DNA of 64,000 nt from a virus: IMG/VR virus record IMGVR_UViG_3300020183_000042, positions 20,736-84,735 of that record; one strand, given 5' to 3'. Every line of letters starts with the position of its first letter. The stretch's first letter is position 1. A model generated the notes under the pieces. The model was not told the origin of the DNA and made no database searches. It saw nothing but the letters and a program-made list of their open reading frames with translations. Shown piece by piece: positions 43,178-50,730 of the stretch. A program made the translations under genes and the position numbers.

Positions 43178-43900
43178 TTATGTCCATAAGTGATGTCGGA
43201 TTTTGATCAATTCGATCAACATCTTTGTATCTTCCTCGTCGTATTCTTCTTCTAGTTCATAAACTTTCTTATATAACTTCTGTTTACTTTTAACTTGTTT
43301 TGTGTCTGTTATATCCTCAATACCCAATTCTGGATTATCAAGAGGATCTTTTCTTAGAGTACGTTTATATTTCCACCACTCATACAATTCTTTGATCTTG
43401 CGAGAACCTTTAGCCTGCTTTGTTAATCGACCTTGGTGCTTTAGGTGATTCGCCCACTGAAAATAATCGTCCTGTGCTTGTTGGCAACGATCTTTTACAA
43501 ACTTATAGTTTTTATCCTTATTCCATTTCATTAAAGAGGAAAGTTCCAACTCTACAAAATCCACCAACTCATTAAATAAGCCATACAGAATACGATGATC
43601 AAGATCATAATACTCACCGGGTTTTAGTCCAGTATGAAGATACTGAATCTTATCAATCCACCTATTACGAATATAAACTTTCGCTGTGTGATAAACATCC
43701 ACTGGAAAATAAATTATGTTCTGTAGTTTGTTGAGAAATTTTTCGCTCAACCAATATCTAAAAGGATGAAGTTTTTTTTGGTTGTTGTGCCATTCTTCCC
43801 ATTTGTGCCATTCAAGAACACAGGGTTTATTATCTCTCCTTATCCAAGTGGCTAATCTTGAACTACTCCAGTAATGTATTCTACTTCTTATCAGTCTCAT
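43178..43900 (-). CDS. Hypothetical basic helical protein
   Basis: 240 aa, MRLIRSRIHYWSSSRLATWI..., Trp- and Lys-rich helices (WHKWEEWHNNQKKLHPFRYW, GSRKIKELYEWWKYKRTLRK) and an acidic/Lys C-terminus. Similar all-helical proteins of unknown role occur in phage genomes; no family assigned. AGTGGTGA leader. Confidence 0.6.
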   Translation of the reverse strand: MRLIRSRIHYWSSSRLATWIRRDNKPCVLEWHKWEEWHNNQKKLHPFRYWLSEKFLNKLQNIIYFPVDVYHTAKVYIRNRWIDKIQYLHTGLKPGEYYDLDHRILYGLFNELVDFVELELSSLMKWNKDKNYKFVKDRCQQAQDDYFQWANHLKHQGRLTKQAKGSRKIKELYEWWKYKRTLRKDPLDNPELGIEDITDTKQVKSKQKLYKKVYELEEEYDEEDTKMLIELIKIRHHLWT

Positions 43901-43910
43901 AAATCACCAC

Positions 43911-44234
43911 TTATTCTGGTTCGTATGGTTTAACAATCCACCCTAATCTTATAAGATCAAGACGAATTTCATCTGTTACAAATCCTTCGGTTACAAATCC
44001 ATTTCTATCAGATATTCCAGAACAATAGTAGTCAATATAATCACCATTAGTATCTACCAAATCTGCAACTATTCCACCAGCGTGTCTCCAAGAACAACTC
44101 CATTGTTCGTCGTTATAAAAGAATCTGTTATTACATAATGCGGCATAAAGATTCTGAGCATAAACTGAACTATGTATTGCTTTATTAGCAATAGTATCAC
44201 TTTTGTATAAATCTTTTTCCAAATCTGCTGCCAT
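43911..44234 (-). CDS. Hypothetical protein
   Basis: 107 aa from MAADLEKDLYKS, the ATG after GGTGGAAAATAAT. AGGIVADLVDTNGDYIDYYC and GFVTEGFVTDEIRLDLIRLG repeat a similar pattern. No known family. Confidence 0.6.
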   Translation of the reverse strand: MAADLEKDLYKSDTIANKAIHSSVYAQNLYAALCNNRFFYNDEQWSCSWRHAGGIVADLVDTNGDYIDYYCSGISDRNGFVTEGFVTDEIRLDLIRLGWIVKPYEPE

Positions 44235-44235
44235 A

Positions 44236-45225
44236 TTATTTTCCACCTATATTAAAAGATTTTCGTGCGTTTTCTCTAGAGGCAATTAAACTATCGTTAT
44301 CATTATTTTCTTGAGGAATGTGATTTGCCACAACAACCTGACCAGTATTTGGTTGTATTGCTACCCAAAAAGCATCTATTATGGATAATCCTTTGTTTGA
44401 TATCATATCTCTGCGATTAACAATGAAGAAATATACTATCTCAAAAGGATCAATGTATGATACTGGTTTTTGTTTTACTAGAGCATCAAGACAACCAAGT
44501 TTATCAAATACTACTCCTATAGATCCTTCTTGTGATAAATCTCCCCATGTTTGAGAGGTATCATTCCCACTACCACTATATCGGAAATATATAGTCGCAA
44601 CTTTAGGAAAAATCATAGCAACTCCACTTTTTATTGGATGTCTTGCTACTCCAGCAATAATATTTGTTTTTGGTTGAGAGTTGTCTAATCCCCCACAATC
44701 TAATAGTGGATGCCAATAAGAGTTTCGTGAGTTTTGACTAGTTTCTTTATCAATAGATACTTTTGCTGTTGGTGGATTTTCATAGTTGAAACAATACCAT
44801 TCGGACATTTGAAGTCCTCTATAACTCTGATTGGTGGAGTCTGATTGAGCATAAAATCGAACTTTATAACCTCGTTTTAAATCATCCAATGACGCATTGA
44901 GAGGATTTAAACCAACGTCTATTGAGGATGGATAAACTCCGTTGTTTACTGGATTTGGCATTTTAGTAACCTTACATTCTATGAATGGTAGAATATAAGA
45001 ATTACTAATAACAATTCCAGAATTAGATTCTGGTTCTATTACTACTCCGTCACCAACCTCATTACATAATGCTTTGGATTTTGTGTTTCGTAATATACTA
45101 GCAAATTCTTGAGCCGCACTTTTTACTGTTCGACCATCACCGGGTCTACCAAGTAGTAAACCAAATAGTACCACCATTATTGTGGTTACTACTAATAGTT
45201 CTATTACTGTGAACCCCTTACGCAT
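44236..45225 (-). CDS. Type IV prepilin-like protein with N-methylation signal
   Basis: 329 aa from MRKGFTVIELLVVTTIMVVL. The RKG/FTVIELL motif is the class III (type IV pilin/GspH) signal: cleavage before Phe and Glu at +5, then a hydrophobic helix of about 20 residues. GspH/FimT-like. Pseudopilins of this form are abundant in Planctomycetes and other secreting bacteria but unusual in a phage. The remainder (SAAQEFASILRNTKSKALCN) continues as in pilin N-domains. Confidence 0.75.
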   Translation of the reverse strand: MRKGFTVIELLVVTTIMVVLFGLLLGRPGDGRTVKSAAQEFASILRNTKSKALCNEVGDGVVIEPESNSGIVISNSYILPFIECKVTKMPNPVNNGVYPSSIDVGLNPLNASLDDLKRGYKVRFYAQSDSTNQSYRGLQMSEWYCFNYENPPTAKVSIDKETSQNSRNSYWHPLLDCGGLDNSQPKTNIIAGVARHPIKSGVAMIFPKVATIYFRYSGSGNDTSQTWGDLSQEGSIGVVFDKLGCLDALVKQKPVSYIDPFEIVYFFIVNRRDMISNKGLSIIDAFWVAIQPNTGQVVVANHIPQENNDNDSLIASRENARKSFNIGGK

Positions 45226-45287
45226 AACAGCAATCAATACTAATAATTCCACAGCAGCACCTCTACAACTATGATTCTTATACCTTA

Positions 45288-45458
45288 TCAATTTCTTTTT
45301 TTAAATACCTCTTTATAGGAAGGAGCAAAGCACACTACTTGTAAAATTAAAACTGATCCATCTTGGAATTTAAGAGTCAAAATTTCTGGATTACTGAAAG
45401 TCAGAGTATAACTTACAATATCTTTGTGCTGACGTAAAATTTCCAGCAGTTTTTCCAT
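45288..45458 (-). CDS. Small hypothetical protein (31-bp repeat)
   Basis: 56 aa, MEKLLEILRQHKDIVSYTLT... SNPEILTLKFQDGSVLILQV. Its 45363-45393 segment is identical over 31 bp to 6214-6244, in the 5' end of a glycosyltransferase gene. ATGA overlap with the upstream gene supports translation. Confidence 0.65.
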   Translation of the reverse strand: MEKLLEILRQHKDIVSYTLTFSNPEILTLKFQDGSVLILQVVCFAPSYKEVFKKRN

Positions 45459-45631
45459 CACTTCTTCTTTTTAAGAGTCTTGAGAATAGTTATGTATCGT
45501 TCAGCATCAGTCTTATTATCAAATTCTGTGGTAACACTTGCCCCATCACTCTTGGGGAGTTGAATGGGTTGACCATTACTAGCCACAATAAACTTACCAC
45601 GCTTCTCAACCACACTCAGATTATCAGTCAT
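45458..45631 (-). CDS. Small hypothetical protein
   Basis: 57 aa from MTDNLSVVEKRGKF after GAGGACTAAT. Pattern GKFIVASNGQPIQLPKSDGA and TDAERYITILKTLKKKK. No recognised family. Confidence 0.6.
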   Translation of the reverse strand: MTDNLSVVEKRGKFIVASNGQPIQLPKSDGASVTTEFDNKTDAERYITILKTLKKKK

Positions 45632-45667
45632 ATTAGTCCTCAAAAGTTAGTTACAACACACACCATT

Positions 45668-45695
45668 ATTATACATCAAGCCTGTTACTTGTCAA
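45668..45695 (-). promoter_or_regulatory. Promoter of 45631 gene
   Basis: TTGACA, 16 bp, TATAAT; 36 bp before the start. It overlaps the 3' end of the upstream gene. Confidence 0.75.
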
Positions 45696-46128
45696 TGGCC
45701 GCTCTAGAATTCATTATTTTTTGTATTTCCTTAAAACTAACCAGTTTTCCATCACGAACAACAAATACTGTGACCTTACCACTAGACCTAATATAGTCTC
45801 GTCCACCATCAATCATGTTGCCATTGTTGAAACTCTTATAATCATGGCGACTCTGACTATACTCTAACTGCCCCTCATCATTCTCTACCATACCAAAAGT
45901 TAGATTCTCAATACCGTCAGCATTACCCACATACATATCATCACCACGAAAAAATAGGCAAAAATACTTGTTGCCAAACTTTGGATGGGGCGTTTCTCTA
46001 TAGAAAACATCACCAACAGCATCACCAAATTCTGTGGAGCAAACGTGCTTTACCTCAACTCCATCCTTTTCAGAATAGACTTTTTCCGCTTGCTCAATTT
46101 TAGTAATTGGATAGTGTTTGATATTCAT
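45685..46128 (-). CDS. Hypothetical protein
   Basis: 147 aa, MNIKHYPITKIEQAEKVYSE..., Gly/Asp-rich with strands (VFYRETPHPKFGNKYFCLFF, VTVFVVRDGKLVSFKEIQK). No family recognised. ATGA-coupled to the 59-aa gene. Confidence 0.6.
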   Translation of the reverse strand: MNIKHYPITKIEQAEKVYSEKDGVEVKHVCSTEFGDAVGDVFYRETPHPKFGNKYFCLFFRGDDMYVGNADGIENLTFGMVENDEGQLEYSQSRHDYKSFNNGNMIDGGRDYIRSSGKVTVFVVRDGKLVSFKEIQKIMNSRAAIDK

Positions 46129-46304
46129 ACAACCAATCTCCCCAATAAATTTTTAATAGTCTCACTAATATTTACGCCGTTCACAATAAGATCACTATCT
46201 GGATAAGGATTCACCAATAGGCTATGTTTTTCCACATAATCCATAGCACGACTATAACACCAATAAATAGCGTACTTTTCGTCTTTACTTAGTTCTGTGT
46301 TCAT
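46125..46304 (-). CDS. Small hypothetical protein
   Basis: 59 aa, MNTELSKDEKYAIYWCYSRA... NVNISETIKNLLGRLVV. Helical. Coupled by ATGA to the 147-aa gene and overlapping the 77-aa gene by 4 bp. Confidence 0.6.
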   Translation of the reverse strand: MNTELSKDEKYAIYWCYSRAMDYVEKHSLLVNPYPDSDLIVNGVNISETIKNLLGRLVV

Positions 46305-46534
46305 GCTAAAAAATAGATGCTAGGAAGATAATAAAAATCGTAAATCTGTTGCCATGTTGGGAACTCATAAAATGGTTCACCTTCATTTACGCACGATCCA
46401 CTGTTATCATAAACATCGTAAAAATCTACTTTGCGATTATCATAGTCCTCAATACTATTGTAACAAGCAAATACGTTGTAGGTTCCGTATGGAACAGTTT
46501 TGTCATAAATATAAGATGCTACCTGTTCTGTCAT
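46301..46534 (-). CDS. Hypothetical aromatic-rich protein
   Basis: 77 aa, MTEQVASYIYDKTVPYGTYN..., many Tyr/Phe/Asp. No family recognised. Promoter 26 bp upstream. Confidence 0.6.
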   Translation of the reverse strand: MTEQVASYIYDKTVPYGTYNVFACYNSIEDYDNRKVDFYDVYDNSGSCVNEGEPFYEFPTWQQIYDFYYLPSIYFLA

Positions 46535-46559
46535 AGTTGTTCTCCAATGGGTTGTTCAG

Positions 46560-46587
46560 AGTATACCACAGCATCGGCGTTTGTCAA
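46560..46587 (-). promoter_or_regulatory. Promoter with CCGAT box
   Basis: TTGACA, 16 bp with AACGCCGATG, TATACT. Confidence 0.8.
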
Positions 46588-46603
46588 GCCGAATCTTTAG
46601 AGA

Positions 46604-47257
46604 TTATTTGGAACTTCGTGGATGACCCGTTGGAAGAAGATCATTATCCTGTTTGTAGTTGGGATTTGATGGGCGGCCATTTCTTAGCAAATATAAAAAT
46701 GCGTTAACTCTTGCTATGGCCCATCCATCCCTACTCATTTTAGGAGCATGACTTGTACTAAATGCTCCTGCTCCCCTTCTGTAAACAGCCTTTAACATAC
46801 CAAGAGTAGCCTTACTACCCTTATCTTTTTTATTATGTTCAGTAACTAATGCTTGTAATCTTTTAATTACTGATTCATCAAGAGTTATTTTACCCTTGTC
46901 ATCTTTTGCACTATCTGGTTTGTTTTTCTTTGATCCTTTTTTCTGATCTTTTTTAGGGGCTGGAGTTTTGCGTGGATCATTTGGTCCGGGTTTTCCATAT
47001 TGTAGTGCTTTAGTATTTAGTTTGGATAAATATTCTTCATGATTTTTACCCGGCATAAAAACATTTTTACCATCCTTAGTTTTCATGGTGTGGATATTTT
47101 CTAATCCCATTTCTTTGGCTCGTTTCATAGCCTCGCCAGGATTATCAAATATGTCTTTAGAAAGTTCTTTGCTAGTTCCAGAACTATTATTACAATAACT
47201 CATATCCTTAGCGGATACATAGTCTTGAATTGCTTGTAAGTATTTATTGGTACGCAT
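46604..47257 (-). CDS. Phage protein with GAGAFSTSH motif
   Basis: 217 aa. Central Lys-rich linker, then AVYRRGAGAFSTSHAPKMSR and GWAIARVNAFLYLLRNGRPS, a motif found in many tailed-phage proteins annotated as structural or maturation associated. GRPSNPNYKQDNDLLPTGHP ends the protein. Probably cleaved or incorporated during morphogenesis, which I infer only from the family. Confidence 0.7.
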   Translation of the reverse strand: MRTNKYLQAIQDYVSAKDMSYCNNSSGTSKELSKDIFDNPGEAMKRAKEMGLENIHTMKTKDGKNVFMPGKNHEEYLSKLNTKALQYGKPGPNDPRKTPAPKKDQKKGSKKNKPDSAKDDKGKITLDESVIKRLQALVTEHNKKDKGSKATLGMLKAVYRRGAGAFSTSHAPKMSRDGWAIARVNAFLYLLRNGRPSNPNYKQDNDLLPTGHPRSSK

Positions 47258-47277
47258 ACACAGCCTCCTACTGTATA

Positions 47278-47484
47278 TTACACCATATTAATGGGTTTTT
47301 CCACCATGTTATTAATAAAATCGGCCAACCCCATTAATTCATTCCTTGTAAAATTCAAACTCAATATGTCCCAACTAATACTATCACTAAGATCAACACG
47401 ATACAAATCATCTGATATATGCTCAATATCAAATCTGTAAACATCAAGTTTGTGAAAATCTTTTTTGATTAGTGGATTATTCAT
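47278..47484 (-). CDS. Hypothetical protein
   Basis: 68 aa from MNNPLIKKDFHKLDVYRF after GAGGAGAGAT. Ends FINNMVEKPINMV. No family recognised. Confidence 0.6.
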   Translation of the reverse strand: MNNPLIKKDFHKLDVYRFDIEHISDDLYRVDLSDSISWDILSLNFTRNELMGLADFINNMVEKPINMV

Positions 47485-47578
47485 ATCTCTCCTCACACCC
47501 TGCTCTACAATCTTTTACCATATTACTCTGAATACAACGCCAGAGTTTACCATTCTTATGAACGGCCACACAATTCAT
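47477..47578 (-). CDS. Tiny Cys-rich protein
   Basis: 33 aa, MNCVAVHKNGKLWRCIQSNM...CRAGCEERYE: four Cys, possibly one zinc site. Weak SD. It may be the shifted 3' end of the 47592 gene. Confidence 0.4.
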   Translation of the reverse strand: MNCVAVHKNGKLWRCIQSNMVKDCRAGCEERYE

Positions 47579-47591
47579 AGCCCCATGCTTT

Positions 47592-47687
47592 TTACAATAA
47601 GATCAAATCAAGATTAACCAAAGACTCTAACACAACACCCATCTTCTGCTTAACTGGTTTCTTCTTTTTTGTAGTTTTCTTTTTCAT
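47592..47687 (-). CDS. Tiny basic peptide
   Basis: 31 aa, MKKKTTKKKKPVKQKMGVVL... ending in a hydrophobic stretch. Its ATG is fused with the stop of the preceding gene (TAATG). Confidence 0.5.
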   Translation of the reverse strand: MKKKTTKKKKPVKQKMGVVLESLVNLDLILL

Positions 47688-47827
47688 TATTTATTCTGCA
47701 AATACTTATTAAGTAAGTTATATAATCCTATATATAGAGCCGGGAATAAAAGCAACAAATCTTGTAAATCAAAATGGGAATGTGGACATGGACACAGCCC
47801 AATCATGTGAAGAATGTAATTAATCAT
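47687..47827 (-). CDS. Tiny membrane protein
   Basis: 46 aa, MINYILHMIGLCPCPHSHFD...LLLLFPALYIGLYNLL: one or two hydrophobic helices. Stop TAA overlaps the next ATG. Part of the tandem cassette. Confidence 0.6.
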   Translation of the reverse strand: MINYILHMIGLCPCPHSHFDLQDLLLLFPALYIGLYNLLNKYLQNK

Positions 47828-47846
47828 TAGTTATTCTACAATAGAA

Positions 47847-47936
47847 CTAAAACAGATCGCCATAGCCGTTATACCAATCGTACACTCTAATGCAAGCCAT
47901 ATAGCCAAGTACGGCAAAAAGAACTAATCCGGCCAT
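47847..47936 (-). CDS. Tiny membrane protein
   Basis: 29 aa, MAGLVLFAVLGYMACIRVYD...; one hydrophobic helix. GGAGAATAAATA leader. Confidence 0.6.
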   Translation of the reverse strand: MAGLVLFAVLGYMACIRVYDWYNGYGDLF

Positions 47937-47939
47937 TAT

Positions 47940-48032
47940 TTATTCTCCAAATATCCTATCTATAAATGCTACAACTTGCATAAGTGCTATAAAATATAGA
48001 CAATAATATTCCCAGCGAGGTATAGTTATCAT
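47940..48032 (-). CDS. Tiny membrane protein
   Basis: 30 aa, MITIPRWEYYCLYFIALMQV...; one hydrophobic helix, Trp/Tyr-rich. The end GAG-AAT region becomes the leader of the next gene. Confidence 0.55.
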   Translation of the reverse strand: MITIPRWEYYCLYFIALMQVVAFIDRIFGE

Positions 48033-48041
48033 TATTCAATC

Positions 48042-48095
48042 TCAGTTATGCTCAAGAAATTCTATTATTCTAATTTGTTTATCTGAAGGTTTCAT
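48042..48095 (-). CDS. Tiny peptide
   Basis: 17 aa, MKPSDKQIRIIEFLEHN, amphipathic helix. Same GGAGAATAAATA leader and TAATG junction as its neighbours. Might be only a leader peptide. Confidence 0.4.
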   Translation of the reverse strand: MKPSDKQIRIIEFLEHN

Positions 48096-48214
48096 TATTT
48101 ATTCTCCAAAATTATTGTTGAGATCATTATAGCAAACAAAATTGACATAATTAATCCTACCAGACTACCTCCAAACCATGCTCCCACAGTCCATATAATT
48201 GCTTCTCTACTCAT
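48095..48214 (-). CDS. Tiny membrane protein
   Basis: 39 aa, MSREAIIWTVGAWFGGSLVG...; one or two hydrophobic helices. TAATG coupling on both sides. Confidence 0.65.
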   Translation of the reverse strand: MSREAIIWTVGAWFGGSLVGLIMSILFAIMISTIILENK

Positions 48215-48384
48215 TATTTATTCTCCTTTAACCAACTATAAAAAATAGCACTAGCCTCAGAATATGATTGGCACATTAGCAATCTGGTAAACTTACCATT
48301 ACTTTTCATACGAAGAATCTCACGGCCCCAAATCATCTCATTACCTTGAGGTTGGCCTAATAGTTTAGTATATTTGTTTTCCAT
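48214..48384 (-). CDS. Small basic protein
   Basis: 56 aa, MENKYTKLLGQPQGNEMIWG..., helical, Lys/Arg-rich. Ends ...WLKENK with TAATG into the next gene. Confidence 0.6.
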   Translation of the reverse strand: MENKYTKLLGQPQGNEMIWGREILRMKSNGKFTRLLMCQSYSEASAIFYSWLKENK

Positions 48385-48416
48385 TTGATTTGTTTCCCAT
48401 TTGTGGAATGATAGCC

Positions 48417-48590
48417 CTAATCGATACTCTGATTATAAGTTTTTGTGGGTTTGATACCCAATAGACGGCTATGAATTATGGTCAAATTTCGATGCTCTGG
48501 AGTCAATTTCTCGTGAAGATAATCACCAATGACCCTCTTCAAGAGAGCAATTTCTTTATCGGTCAACAATACATTCTTATACATTTTCAT
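48417..48590 (-). CDS. Small hypothetical protein
   Basis: 57 aa, MKMYKNVLLTDKEIALLKRV..., basic amphipathic helices. First gene of the tiny-protein cassette to carry its own promoter. Confidence 0.6.
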   Translation of the reverse strand: MKMYKNVLLTDKEIALLKRVIGDYLHEKLTPEHRNLTIIHSRLLGIKPTKTYNQSID

Positions 48591-48627
48591 CTATACCTAT
48601 TAAGAAAAATACCACTACCCCTAGTAG

Positions 48628-48655
48628 AGTATACCACACCAATAGGGGTTGTCAA
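48628..48655 (-). promoter_or_regulatory. Promoter at the head of the tiny-protein cassette
   Basis: TTGACA, 16 bp, TATACT; 38 bp before the 48590 ATG. Confidence 0.75.
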
Positions 48656-48738
48656 GAGACTTTATCGGCCATTTCCCAGTTTGGCCTTTAATCTTTTTTT
48701 TACCACCGGCAAATTCAATAAGTAAAAATACGCCGATT
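48656..48738. other. Short intergenic spacer
   Basis: About 83 bp with no start-codon-linked ORF; only the promoter -35 region. Confidence 0.4.
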
Positions 48739-48942
48739 TTATTGAGAAACAGATGATATCCCCTCATTTTCTGGCACTTTTGGCTCAGAGTAGGATTCAG
48801 AAGATGTATAAATGGGGGTTTTATAAGATAGATTGATATAATAATTAACAATATAGTGACTAGAAACCATAGCAAACAGTGTTACTAGACCCACAACAAT
48901 TAAACCTTTGATAAAAGGCTTGTGAAATTCTTCAGTTATCAT
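48739..48942 (-). CDS. Single-pass membrane protein
   Basis: 67 aa, MITEEFHKPFIKGLIVVGLV...: one helix (residues 10-34) and an exposed Ser/Glu/Pro tail. AGGAGCAAAA leader; overlaps the 3' end of the next gene by 11 bp. Confidence 0.65.
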   Translation of the reverse strand: MITEEFHKPFIKGLIVVGLVTLFAMVSSHYIVNYYINLSYKTPIYTSSESYSEPKVPENEGISSVSQ

Positions 48943-49027
48943 TTTTGCTCCTATTTATATAGATGGTGGAAATTATGCAGAAAAGAAGTGTGAGTGATAA
49001 AAATATCCAACAAAGAGTTTCATTCAT
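48932..49027 (-). CDS. Tiny membrane protein
   Basis: 31 aa, MNETLCWIFLSLTLLFCIIS...; one helix with Cys residues. Confidence 0.55.
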   Translation of the reverse strand: MNETLCWIFLSLTLLFCIISTIYINRSKNDN

Positions 49028-49127
49028 GGTCGTCAGTCTCTTTGGAATATGAGTAGTCTAAGTAGGAATAAAGGGAACCCCAAAGTATTAGACAAATTGA
49101 AATTATAATGGGGCTGTAATCCCTCAT
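49020..49127 (-). CDS. Tiny membrane protein
   Basis: 35 aa, MRDYSPIIISICLILWGSLY...; one helix. Stop overlaps the following start. Confidence 0.55.
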   Translation of the reverse strand: MRDYSPIIISICLILWGSLYSYLDYSYSKETDDHE

Positions 49128-49139
49128 AAGACCCAGGGA

Positions 49140-49295
49140 TTATCGTTCATACTTTCTTTTCCTATCTGGAAAATTCTTCATAAAATCTGGATACTCGTTG
49201 GTTACTGTGGGAATAGTGGGGCTTGGTTTCAATAGAAGATATAGAATCCAAATATAAATACTAGTAGTAAGAACCAATCCCAAAAATAAAATCAT
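49140..49295 (-). CDS. Small membrane protein
   Basis: 51 aa, MILFLGLVLTTSIYIWILYL... then a basic tail PDFMKNFPDRKRKYER. AAGGAGATTAAG leader. Confidence 0.65.
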   Translation of the reverse strand: MILFLGLVLTTSIYIWILYLLLKPSPTIPTVTNEYPDFMKNFPDRKRKYER

Positions 49296-49313
49296 CTTAA
49301 TCTCCTTTTTTCA

Positions 49314-49360
49314 CTGACTATGAGCAACTGGGGCAAACTTATTAGTTGGGGTAAAACAAA
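49314..49360 (-). repeat. Family B structured element, copy 1
   Basis: CTGACTA...GTAAAAC type element directly after the stop codon of the 49361 gene (on the transcribed strand). The core hairpin AACT-TATT-AGTT is intact. Confidence 0.6.
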
Positions 49361-49543
49361 TTATTTCTCCTCTTTCTTATATTCTAGTTTTAGAACGTGA
49401 CTAGTATCTTCGGTGGTAATATTTCTAATCTCCAGTATTAAAAGTTTGTTTTGTATATTCTCCCTATTTTCCTGAATGAGTTTATTAATATCTGCTATAA
49501 TTTTTTCTGCCGCAATAGACCTATCTAGTTTATAGACTATCAT
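49361..49543 (-). CDS. Hypothetical protein
   Basis: 60 aa, MIVYKLDRSIAAEKIIADIN..., helix followed by strand (KLLILEIRNIT, HVLKLEYKKEE). Bracketed by two family B elements. No family recognised. Confidence 0.55.
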   Translation of the reverse strand: MIVYKLDRSIAAEKIIADINKLIQENRENIQNKLLILEIRNITTEDTSHVLKLEYKKEEK

Positions 49544-49549
49544 ATCTCG

Positions 49550-49596
49550 CTGACTACGACCAAAAAAATCAAACCTAAAAGGTTGGCTGGGACAGG
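49550..49596 (-). repeat. Family B structured element, copy 2
   Basis: Core hairpin AACCT-AAA-AGGTT; just upstream of the 49543 start. Confidence 0.55.
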
Positions 49597-49773
49597 TGGG
49601 ACTTCCTGCTAAGAATATGATAGATCAAATGATCTCTCTCTGGAGCGTGAAAAATTTTATGCGGCTCACTATGATTTTAAGTTTTAAGTATTAAAATAAA
49701 TTTGAATGATCGTGGAAACTCTTATCATAAGAACACACATAAAAAGTTTTTTCACTTGACAGATTCTTGGCGA

Positions 49774-49856
49774 TCTTGTATATATTATGCAGAGGGGAAC
49801 AGTAATATTCTACTAACTACTCTTAATAACTCTCATCCCCTGCATAACACCAAGAA
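49774..49856 (-). other. Long imperfect inverted repeat
   Basis: TTCTTGG (49774) pairs with CCAAGAA (49850) and TTATGCAGAGGGGA (around 49784) with TCCCCTGCATAA (around 49836), one base bulged. An 80-nt cruciform or RNA hairpin. A 20-odd-codon hydrophobic reading frame (ending 49813) preceded by AAGGAG but with AUU as its only in-range start lies inside. Transcribed from 49935. Confidence 0.6.
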
Positions 49857-49934
49857 CGATAGACAAACAAATAACAGCGGTAATAATTAATCTCCTTAAC
49901 AAAGGCAAAGTTGACAAACGGCGCGCACCCTCCC

Positions 49935-49963
49935 ATTATACAGTATCGGCCTGTGAACGCAAA
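49935..49963 (-). promoter_or_regulatory. Promoter (TTGCGT / TATAAT)
   Basis: -10 TATAAT with GCCGATAC in the spacer and a poor -35 TTGCGT at 17 bp. Confidence 0.5.
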
Positions 49964-50021
49964 CCCTTGTGGGACCAGGGGTTATATAACTGGCTGGATT
50001 TGGGCCAATTTACGAAAGTTT

Positions 50022-50050
50022 TTGAGATGATGATAAGTGGTGTATAGTAT
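50022..50050 (+). promoter_or_regulatory. Plus-strand promoter
   Basis: TTGAGA then, after 15-17 bp, TATAGT/TAGTAT; fits the plus-strand gene 50084, whose start has a GGAG leader. Confidence 0.5.
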
Positions 50051-50083
50051 CTATAGAGATACCCTACATTCGGAGAATCATTC

Positions 50084-50407
50084 ATGGCATTTAATCCCAG
50101 CCCCACAGGATATTTTAACGGAATAGTAACATTAGCATCAGGTGACTCGACTCCTAGTAGCGGAGTATTCTTTCCATATTCTGCATTTGAAAGTTATAAT
50201 GCTAGTACTAGTGGTGATATTAGACAGTTAGTATATTCATTTATTGAGAATATCTATGATGAATATGATTCTCTAGCATCAGAAGATAAACCATCAAAAA
50301 TATCCATATCAAGAACATCCACAGTTCCAGAAGATAATATTATTCGTAATACTTATAATCTAGTTATTAATCTAGCATATGAAGGATTACTGGTTGTTAA
50401 TGAGTAA
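50084..50407 (+). CDS. Hypothetical protein (plus strand)
   Basis: 107 aa, MAFNPSPTGYFNGIVTLASG..., Ser/Thr-rich N-terminus, helical C-terminus. GGAGAATCATTC leader. No known family. The only plus-strand gene right of 35 kb that I trust; it converges with the 50397 gene (11-bp overlap). Confidence 0.6.
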   Translation: MAFNPSPTGYFNGIVTLASGDSTPSSGVFFPYSAFESYNASTSGDIRQLVYSFIENIYDEYDSLASEDKPSKISISRTSTVPEDNIIRNTYNLVINLAYEGLLVVNE

Positions 50408-50597
50408 TATCTTTCATTGGCGACCATTCGGGATAAATCATTTTATACAAACCAGGAAAAGTATCCATTAAATCCCTTCTCTGCTTAATTTCCATAGTAC
50501 TAAGCAAACGCTCAAGTACAACCCTAATCTGATAGGGACTCATATTATCCAGACTAGGTTTATGATCTTTTCCCACTAGGCTATAATCAGTTCTCAT
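50397..50597 (-). CDS. Hypothetical protein
   Basis: 66 aa from MRTDYSLVGKDHKP after AAGGAAAGAAA. DNMSPYQIRVVLERLLSTME is a helix; ends MIYPEWSPMKDITH. No recognised family. Confidence 0.6.
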   Translation of the reverse strand: MRTDYSLVGKDHKPSLDNMSPYQIRVVLERLLSTMEIKQRRDLMDTFPGLYKMIYPEWSPMKDITH

Positions 50598-50633
50598 TTT
50601 CTTTCCTTTCTGCATAAATAGAACCATACCTTT

Positions 50634-50681
50634 GGCTGACTACCAGCAACGGCAGCAAATCCGCTAGATTAGGTAAAACAG
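50634..50681 (-). repeat. Family B structured element, copy 3
   Basis: GGCTGACTA... with hairpin AATC-CGCTA-GATT, directly after the stop codon of the tiny ORF 50686-50730. Confidence 0.6.
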
Positions 50682-50685
50682 ATTC

Positions 50686-50730
50686 TTATTTTTTGCAGCA
50701 AAATAAACAGTAGAATAGTGCTGCTATCAT
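50686..50730 (-). CDS. Tiny hydrophobic peptide
   Basis: 14 aa, MIAALFYCLFCCKK (a TTG start would give 20 aa). Supported mainly by the family B element that follows its stop. Confidence 0.35.
   Translation of the reverse strand: MIAALFYCLFCCKK

Noticed and set aside
47278-49300. A degraded large gene instead of many tiny ones
   Set aside because: Most frames have own leaders and TAATG/ATGA coupling, which a decaying gene would not show.
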